Shown: positions 56,459 to 64,000 of the stretch, one piece after another
Position numbering within the stretch: the stretch's first letter is position 1
Layout of the letters: each line of letters opens with the position of its first letter
NCBI RefSeq assembly: GCF_031143425.1
Contig: NC_090445.1
Coordinates: 1,580,106,049 to 1,580,170,048 of the forward strand
Direction: 5' to 3'
Origin: Pleurodeles waltl
Taxonomy: Eukaryota; Chordata; Amphibia; Caudata; Salamandridae
DNA: 64,000 nt
Made by a program: the position numbers and the translations under genes
The notes under the pieces: model-generated
Databases searched by the model: none
Told to the model about the DNA's origin: nothing
What the model saw: only the letters and a program-made list of their open reading frames with translations

Positions 56459-56727
56459 AGTCCAGGGCCGTAGGGGGTGAAAGCTGCTGTTTCAGGCCTC
56501 TTGTGCACCGGCCTATCCTGTGTGCAGTGGACACAGGTCAGGCAGGTGCACAACAGGCATGGCAGCTTTAACTGCCTATGGCCCTGGCCTGAGTTCAGGC
56601 CAGGGCCGTAGGCAGCGAAAGAAAGCTGCTGTTTCAGGCCTTTTGTGCACCGGCCTGCCCTGCGTGCACTGCCGAGACAGGCTGGTGCACAAGAGGCCTG
56701 AAACTGCAGCTTTCACTGCCTACAGCT
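56459..56727. repeat. Two tandem imperfect hairpins, about 130 bp each
   Basis: AGTCCAGGGCCGTAGG...GTGCACCGGCC and the returning GGTGCACAACAGGC...CTATGGCCCTGG form one hairpin (56459-56594). The same sequence is repeated as a second hairpin (about 56601-56727) with TTTCAGGCCTTTTGTGCACC arms. Confidence 0.65.
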
Positions 56728-56730
56728 CTC

Positions 56731-59700
56731 CTAAATGTACCTGATCTCGGAAGCTCTCAGCAGACCCTGCTCAGTGCTTCTGAGATCGGGCAGATTCAGG
56801 ACTCCGCGGGTCACTGAACTCCACCTCTGTGGAAATCCACTGAGGTTTTTTTTCAACTCTGCTGAATTCAGCAGAGTCCGACTCCGTCTCTTCTGCCAAG
56901 GCTTACTTTTAGGTAGGATGAGGTTGTTAACTGACCTGGGTGTAAGTGATGAGCGGTAGGTGTTTGTAATTATGTTAACATGCTCCCAAGGGGAAGTTTT
57001 TTGTCACTTGCTCTGCGCTTGTTAAAAGGTTACATTAAATTTGACTTGAGCAGCAAGTAGGGTTTAATGTAATGATTTGTATGATACCTAGAAGTACCAT
57101 ATGTAGAAGTGGCGCACCCCAGGTTAGTGCTTTATGCCCACATACATCATAGGTACAAATGATACAATAACCTTATTAACCTGCATAAATCATATTATTT
57201 GAATAACCGTAGCTGGGTATATTTATCTGTAGTGAGAACCACACATATAACCAAATAATAATCATTATATTCAGTCAGACTAACTGTATCTATATAGTTC
57301 CCATTATTTCCTTCTTAAAATTGTCCTGACTAGTGCTTTGGCCTTAGCCATTCAAATATATTGCAAGCTTCATGTTTCTCTCTCCACTGCAGTGTGGTAT
57401 CAAGAAGCACCTGTTAGTTGTCGAACTGTTAGATTAGCTAGCATAACTGGAAGTTGGAAATGGATGTGCAGTGTGTGGGATGGGAGAGAGTCTCCTGTAT
57501 CAGGCTGACTGAAATGTTGCTAATTTCAAGGCTGTCCATCTGTGTACCTCTTTGCCTGACCCTGGGAACCTGGGAAGTCTACCTGCTCGCAGAAAAGATC
57601 CTCACCTAATCATCTAGACGGAGTTGATGGGAAGAATCTTCCAGAACTTCTACTGCAAATTAATGATGTGCTCCTTAGAACAGTTTAGCAGATCATGTCT
57701 TGACTTTGCTGAAAGAAGACCTTTCTTAACTCTACAAATTTCACCTACCCCGGGTGCTGAGCTTCATGCTTGAATGTCCATTATTTTTCCCCAAAAACCT
57801 TAATTTGGTTCTTCTGATGCTAACACCTACTACCTTAGAATTTGCCCTCACCATTTTCGATGTTTTATTTAGAATAGAGAATTGTCCCTGTGGAACAAAT
57901 CTACTTTACAGTTTGTGCTCTTTATATTGCTATATTTTGTATCTTTTTCTTTATAAAATACTAATAATTTAGATTGCATAGTTCCATAGTTATACATGCT
58001 TTGTGAATAAATTGATTTGTTAATCGATTGATTAGTAACATTTTCTTTATCTGCTGTTAAATCTCCACTGTTTGGACATCATCTTATCCTTTTTTTGGAG
58101 CCACATGGGTTTCACTTTTATTGAAATGTGTTCCGGTTGCTAGCTCCTTTCATAGACTTTCAGTCAACAACCAAAGCTTCATACGACCAGCAGAGACTCC
58201 TGTATAATGACTACAAAAGAGCACTGAGATAGAAGGAGCTTTGCCTCATAAGTAGTCCCATTTGGAATAAAGAACTCCTGAGTTGTCAGACTAGCCTTTC
58301 CACAGTAAAAATGACAATGCTGGGTTTTTATTGTCAGGACATAGAACGTTATGAAATCACACTATTCAGGAAATCAGGAATGCTAAGGAGAAGACTTGCT
58401 ACTCACATAGCTTTCATTGCTTTCTGAGGCTCTCCCTAATCACTGCCTTAAGTCTACTGTAGCACAGGACATCAAATTGGATTCCAGTATAGCCACTGAT
58501 ACATGTAGTGGGCATACTCCATGTACCCGCTTCTATAAACACCTAGATTATTCATGCATGGATGATCCATGTTGCATTTGGATGGAGAAAAATAACTTGG
58601 TTGCAGACAATGCAAGCCACTTTAGAACTAGAGGAGAGTCAAGGAGGTGATTCCCACTAGCAGTTTACAAGTAAATTGGCTTGCCTTTCCACTATAATAT
58701 GTTGCTGCCACCACTGTCAGTACTCGACAGCCCATTGAGCTGACAGTAGTCATGGTTAGTAACAAGGGCACACTTGGTATGCCCCAGACCACAGAGCCAG
58801 AATCAGGCACATAAAAGAAGCATACATCACATCCATACACATTTTGCTCAATAACACCAGATGAGCAGTTTATACAACTGAAGCAAATTAGCAACACCTA
58901 TCTCGGACTGCCACAAAAGAAAATAGAGTAAAATAGCACATGTAAAATATGCTGTATGTCACAGGTGTCAAATTTGCTTAGTTTCCGTTTGTATAATTAC
59001 ATGTTATTACAGAAATGATATGTGAAATGCAAATCTGGCAAAATAAGAACTTGTTTCAGTTTTGGACGTCAGAAATACACTATGCACTAACTATCAAATA
59101 GTGCAAAAAAACACAAGGCCCGCAAACAAGGTTGGCTGACGTTCGGTCCATTTGCGTTGTTTCGGTACATCCACAAGAGGATTTTACTCACGTAAGCCCG
59201 AAATACGCCAACTGATGGTGTAATTTTGTGGAATTTCGCATGGAAAGTGTAATTCAAAACGCCAGAAATTATGTAAATTGCATCAGAAAATGGAAATTCC
59301 ACGCAGAGTTAATTATATGGTGCAAAATAGAATCACATAGAGAGTTAATACAACGCACCCAGCAACACAGTCTAGTTTTATTCATTCACAGTAGATTTCC
59401 TGAAGAATTCGTTTGTCTCACTCAGCTCGTCTGTTGACTTCATTCTAATGATAAGTTGTGCATGTTTTATAGACGTCCGCTTAAACTAAATTGGTGTCAA
59501 AGGGAGGAACCTGGCGATTAGTGAAATAAACTTTTAAGTTGTTGAAAAAGCCACCTTGATGCCAGCCAATGTTTCCTGTGCGAGTAACTAAAGAAACTGG
59601 AAAACTCTTCGGTGCCAAGTTGCCAACTCAAATAATATTAAACTGCAAAATCTTTCTTGCTTGGAGCCTGGGAAGTCTCATATTTACAGGGCTGCTACTT

Positions 59701-59994
59701 CAATTCGTTATACAAACACAAGCAGGAAGAGTGGAAAATAGGTTGGAGGGCATGAGGGTTTAAGAAAGCTTCTGGAGGACTTGGGCTCAAAGAAATCCTT
59801 TGAAATTGGGAGTAATGTATTAGTTCTTTCCGAGATCCATGCCCTGGCTCCCAGACGTAGGTGCCAGCGAGACGTCCACGTTCACAGTATTTTAAGCTTT
59901 GCATTTTTTCTTACTTGAAGCTTTAGACGGGTTTATTGGTCCATCGTGGTTAATTTTAGACATAATTATCAGAATTTTAGGTGGATGGAAAGTG
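56731..59994. other. Unassigned AT-rich sequence
   Basis: Just over 3 kb with no repeat boundary or coding region I can support. Short frames such as 58417-58650 (77 codons) lack any recognised motif. Confidence 0.45.
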
Positions 59995-59995
59995 A

Positions 59996-60300
59996 GGGGC
60001 ATATTTACATGGAACGGGTGCAGCGAAGTGCCAAAATTGGCAGCGCGGCGCTGCATCAGTTCTAAAACGCAGGGATGCGCCGTACTTACAAAAATACTGT
60101 GCATACCTGTGATTTCCGTAGCGCTGGCGCTAAATTTAGCTGACAACACAGGCATCCTTGCACCATAGTGCAAGGGTGTTTGCTTTGAAGGGAATTAATG
60201 TTTGGGGCATATTTACAAATTGATGCATTACTTTTCTTGTGTCCCCCTGTGCCCCCCTAACAATACCATGGTTGTGCCTTTACAATACGGCACGTGAGCA
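59996..60300 (+). mobile_element. Two partial MITEs related to 15256-15731
   Basis: GGGGCATATTTACA occurs twice in the same direction (59996 and 60203). The second is followed by TGCATTACTTTTCTTGTG and a C-rich run, matching the left part of the MITE at 15256 (GCACCACTTTTCTTGCCCCC). Right ends are not identifiable. Confidence 0.5.
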
Positions 60301-60353
60301 TGTCTTGGGCATCAAGAGCTTTTTTCACTTAAGAATTATTCACTACTTTAGTA

Positions 60354-60497
60354 CAGTGGCGTAGCGTGGGTTGTCAGCACCCGGGCAAGGCAAGTAATTT
60401 GCGCCCCCTAACCCGTGGATTTTAGCACTCGAGTCTCTTCCAAGATGTTGCGCCCGGTGCGGCCGGCCCCCCCTGCACCCCCCACGCTACGCCACTG
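60354..60497. mobile_element. hAT MITE, 144 bp, perfect 8-bp target duplication
   Basis: The ends are a perfect 17-bp inverted repeat CAGTGGCGTAGCGTGGG. The flanks are CTTTAGTA at 60346-60353 and 60498-60505. CAGTGGCGTAGC ends with an 8-bp duplication are typical of vertebrate non-autonomous hAT elements. Confidence 0.95.
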
Positions 60498-60939
60498 CTT
60501 TAGTATGATTTACACAGGCTTGCTGTCGCTATATCAGAAGTCTTCCGAATTTCAGCTAAAGCATATAAAAATGTATTTAGACTCTACAACATGCATTCAC
60601 TCATCCCAAGGCAGTCATCCATCAACCGACACAGCTCAGAACTCTTGCCATTTAGAGAAAATTGAATATCGCAAAGATCCTAAATTTCTCAGAGTAGACC
60701 AATGCAACACCTACCAAAGAATCTGGCTGACAATCTGCAAATAGTATAAGATAAAGCCATTGAGATTGTTCTGATTTTTTTTCTCAGTTTGATACATCAA
60801 ACTAGCTCTAAGGTTGATCTGCTGGCTCTCAGTGGGTGACATGAATAGCGTGGAATAAAGGTCCACATTGTATTTACTTTTAAAACTCCTCTATCAGGAT
60901 CATACCTCTTCCCTCCTCAACTCTAATCCCCCTCAGAAT

Positions 60940-61110
60940 CACAGTGGGTGAACCTTGGTTGTTTGAGGTCCAACAATCTGGAACAGCTCAAGCCTCTATC
61001 TTTGCGCTGTACCGAACTACCTCTGGTTAAGAGAACTGATAAAAAACAATCCTTTTAAGAACTGATTTGCCTAATACTTGCTCTATTTTTCAGACTTGAA
61101 GAATGTTACA
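60940..61110 (+). pseudogene. Possible LINE (CR1/L2-like) C-terminal remnant
   Basis: One frame gives PTIWNSSSLYL, then LRELIKNNPFKN, loosely resembling the W-N-S-L-P...F-K-x-x-L-K tail that ends CR1/L2 reverse transcriptase proteins. It is short and degenerate, so the call is tentative. Confidence 0.25.
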
Positions 61111-61496
61111 AGGGATTATCATCCCACACTCTAGACTAAAATGGTAGTGTTATTTGGCTAATTTCACAAGCACAAAAATTCTGGAACATCAATATTAATC
61201 TATGGAGTTGGTTTAAGTCTCAACATAATTATATGTGGCTCTTTTGCTATCCTTCAATCCATTTGCAGTGTAATCTGTAGATTGATTTTCGATGTCATTT
61301 TTCCTAAACATACACATTATGATTGTGTAATAATAGGTATAAATCGTCCACCTCTTGACCATTTACCTCAGTATATACTCACGCCAAGCTCACAAAGGGG
61401 TATTGGGTTGCCCTTCTTCATTTTATTAATAGTGACCAGGGTCATATGTTGAACATAATGTATAAACACCTTTTGATGATTTGGCAAAAGCATTCT

Positions 61497-62422
61497 GGGC
61501 CATATTTATACTTTTTAAAGCAAAACTGCGCTAACGCAGTTTTGCGTCAAAAAAATTAGCGCCGGCTAACGCCATTCTGAAGCGCCATGCGGGCGCCGTA
61601 TTTAATCAATGACGTTAGCCGGCGTTAGCCGCCGGCGCTGCCTGGTGTGCGTGAAAAAAAACGACGTACACCAGGCAGTGCCGGCGTAGGGGGATATGGA
61701 GCTTGGGCGCCAAAAAATGGGGCAAGTCAGGTTGAGGCAAATTTTTCGCCTCAACCCGATTTGCGACATTTTTTTCGACTCCCAACCCCCATAGAAATGA
61801 CTCCTGTCTTAGCAAAGACAGGAGTCATGCCCCCTTGCCCAATGGCCATGCCCAGGGGACTTCTGTCCCCTGGGCATGGTCATTGGGCATAGTGGCATGT
61901 AGGGGGGCACAAATCAGGCCCCCCTATGCCACAAAAAAAAAAAAAAAAAAATGACTTACCTGAACTTACCTTAATGTCCCTGGGATGGGTCCCTCCAGCC
62001 TTGGGTGTCCTCCTGGGGTGGGCAAGGGTGACAGGGGGTGTCCCTGGGGGCATGGGAGGGCACCTCTGGGCTCCTTCAGAGCCCACAGGTCCCTTAACGC
62101 CTGCCTTTTCCAGGCGCTAAAAAACGGCGCAAAAGCGGCCGTACGTAATTTTTTTTTACCCGCCCACTCCCGGGTGTGAATTTTGCCCGGGAGTGTAAAT
62201 ACGGCGCACATGCCTCGGAGTCAATTTTTTTGACGGGAACGCCTACCTTGCATCTCATTAACGCAAAGTAGGTGTCCACGCTAAAAAATGACGCAAACTC
62301 CATGGACTTTGGCGCTAGACGCGTCTAACGCCAAGGTATAAATATGGAGTTAGTTTTGCGTCGGAATTGCGTCAAAAAAAAAACGACGCAATTCCCGCGC
62401 AAACGGAGTATAAATATGCCCC
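61497..62422. mobile_element. Hairpin-chain MITE with GGGxCATATTTATACT ends, 926 bp
   Basis: The left end GGGCCATATTTATACT and right end (other strand) GGGGCATATTTATACT differ at one base. TCT flanks both sides (61494-61496, 62423-62425). The interior is a series of hairpins, for example AAAACTGCGCTAACGCAGTTTT, GACTCCTGTCTTAGCAAAGACAGGAGTC-type and ATGCCCAGGGGACTTCTGTC with its complement, plus an A18 run at about 61933. No protein is encoded. Its ends are related to those of the MITE at 15256, also with TCT flanks. Confidence 0.88.
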
Positions 62423-62654
62423 TCTGTTTTGTCACTTTGTAGAACAATAAGAACAACGTATGTCTGTATGTGGTATTTTTATAGTGTGAACTGACAAAAG
62501 AGGCACTGGAGCACTGTACAGGGTCAAAGAATACCACCAACAACTGATGAGAAAGGTAGCTGGGTTCTGGATACAGAAGTCTACTGTATATCATTTCATT
62601 CTGTTTGGACTGCAGTGAAGTGGCCTGCTTACTTTCCGTTGTCCACATTCACTA

Positions 62655-62850
62655 GTTGAACATGAGTCCTCCAAGACGAGGGTACCCACTGACTACCATC
62701 TTGAGTATCTTTAACATCATCTTAATCATCACGTCCTACATAGCCTGCTGAAATATAACCTAACTTGCTACTGGATTGATTACCAGTTGTATGCTGATGA
62801 AATCCTGTTGATGTATACCTCAAACCAGATGCAACTTCTTGGGTTGCCTC
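62655..62850 (+). pseudogene. Decayed non-LTR reverse transcriptase fragment
   Basis: One frame reads WIDYQLYADEILLMYTSNQM, close to the Y-A-D-D catalytic block of CR1/L2-type reverse transcriptases but with the second Asp changed to Glu. About 100 bp upstream another frame gives PPRRGYPLTTILSIFNI, resembling the preceding P-Q-G-S...L-F-N-I block. Stops and frameshifts disable it. Confidence 0.45.
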
Positions 62851-62899
62851 GTGGGTATGCTGGATGACTGCCATCCATGTTCTTGTAAGTACTTCAAAG

Positions 62900-64000
62900 A
62901 CACACTTTAGAAGAAAGGGATGTTAGCGCGTTCCACTACTTGCATTGAAATAACATTGACTTTTTTATTTTTAGAAACATAATTATTTTTGGTTTCACAG
63001 GGTGCTCCAAATGAAATTCATGTGCAAGTATAGTCAGCAGACATACTTTGGCTGCACCAACAGGCTTTTGCAAGGCACGCAAAGTCGGTTTGTGATGTGG
63101 ATGTCCTGTGTTAATGAAATACTTGTTTGCATTAAACGGCCTGTGAGTGTGTCTTTGTGGAGCCACTTGAAGTATGCTTTTAACTTTAGGATCCAGTGCC
63201 CTGAGCCTAATTTCTCAGCTGTAGAAAACCATCTAAGAATCTAGGCAAAGTTGGCTGGTCCGTGGCACCCTCGGTGCACCCAGAACTGAAAGCATCCCCC
63301 TTTTCTCCATCTTAATATGCTTTATTCAGGGTCTGGTGGTGCTCGTCCGTCCTGTAGGTCACTGAAATGAGTAGTGTTGGCTTAGTTCTTGTTGTTAGTC
63401 GTCCATTGTATTGAACACAATCTACCATTAATGTGGCCTTGGTAGAGTTGGAGGACTTTGCAGGCAGTTCTAAGGTTCCCAGCACCCATAGTGGAGTCTG
63501 TTTTGTGCAGATTCGTGGTCAGTGGACTGCTTTTATGCTGTTGGGCACATTTGTCAGTATTAAAGAATTAAGAGTTTGATGGCTAAGATAGCACCAGTGC
63601 ACTTGAAGGTGCATGCTACGTATTTTTGATTTTGTTCCAGGGCATCACCGCAGCCATCCTTGAGTTGGGCCTGGAGAGGCCGCTCGGCCACAAGAGATAC
63701 AGGATACTTGCTAGGTTCCTGACTTTGGAACCTCAAGATCTGGGTACTAATCCTGGATTTAGCAACAGCGGGGCCATGGTAAAGGAGGTTATACCTTTTT
63801 ATCTTATATACTACATGTATTTAATGGAACAGCTAGTATCACAGTAGAATAGCTAGTATTTTTTACAACAGGGTACCACGTTGCTTTAAGCTCAGTTCTT
63901 CGTGTTTGAAATGCCTCTGCTACTCGAAAAAAACCTCCTAATATATCAAGTACCTAAAATTAAATCAGCGTTTGATGCTGAGCAGACTTTTTACACTTTT
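62900..64000. other. Unassigned AT-rich sequence with one exon-like or SINE-like block
   Basis: Apart from the 138-bp block at 63641-63778 (bounded by a CAG acceptor-like and a GTAAAG donor-like site, open throughout), nothing is recognisable. That block also contains a B-box-like GGTACTAATCC, so a tRNA-derived SINE fragment is an equal possibility. Confidence 0.35.

Noticed and set aside
58417..58897. Possible host exon frames (77 codons plus, 89 codons minus)
   Set aside because: They overlap on opposite strands, have no convincing splice sites and match no family I recognise.

Overview
This window looks like 64 kb of gene-poor DNA from a very large vertebrate genome, most likely a salamander and plausibly a newt such as Pleurodeles. 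The reasons are the near-total coverage by transposons, an L1-type LINE, vertebrate-style spliced Harbinger accessory genes, hAT/piggyBac-like/Harbinger elements nested in one another, and the absence of any recognisable single-copy host gene. The species call is inference; the repeat structures below were read directly from the sequence.

Layout. 1-1175 is mostly unassigned and holds a 119-bp direct duplication. 1176-10621 is the first of three copies of a composite element bounded by TTAA, with CCCCTTC-type ends in the other two copies. Each copy has a 60-bp palindromic head, an array of about 170-190-bp units, an array of 365-384-bp units and a 1.1-kb tail. The other copies are 44987-48850 (minus) and 49721-53507 (plus). 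Copy 1 is split by a 3.6-kb LTR-like element (5505-9117) that itself carries a 604-bp hairpin-chain MITE (7996-8599). 11380-16477 is a decayed Ty3/gypsy polyprotein (gag, protease, RT, RNase H, integrase) broken by two MITEs (12468-12976 and 15256-15731). 16700-19260 and 22258-22700 are GC-rich repeat-family sequence interrupted by a second, oppositely oriented LTR-like element (19261-22257, perfect 5-bp target duplication).

25008-32956 is a 7.9-kb Harbinger-type transposon with matching ends. It holds a broken DDE transposase (minus), a divergently transcribed three-exon Myb/SANT-like accessory gene (plus), the terminal exon of a second Myb-like gene, a degenerate low-complexity reading frame with an 18-residue coding repeat, and two more minisatellites. 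37399-49044 is a short hAT element expanded by two later insertions: a full-length L1 (37623-44857, minus, 16-bp target duplication, intact ORF1, ORF2 with two premature stops and one frameshift) and TTAA-element copy 2. 49045-56730 is older repeat DNA, including a palindrome whose TTAA apex received TTAA-element copy 3. 56731-64000 is AT-rich, with a 144-bp hAT MITE, a 926-bp hairpin-chain MITE, fragments of the same group and two decayed LINE pieces.

How the parts relate. The Harbinger element shares terminal sequence with the hairpin-chain MITEs at 7996 and 12468, so a complete relative of it could have mobilised them. The TTAA composites carry satellite-like arrays inside a mobile unit. 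Insertion boundaries give a readable order of events: host repeat, then hAT, then L1 and TTAA element; TTAA element, then LTR-like element, then Harbinger MITE; gypsy, then MITEs. No host protein-coding gene, functional tRNA or rRNA gene could be supported.
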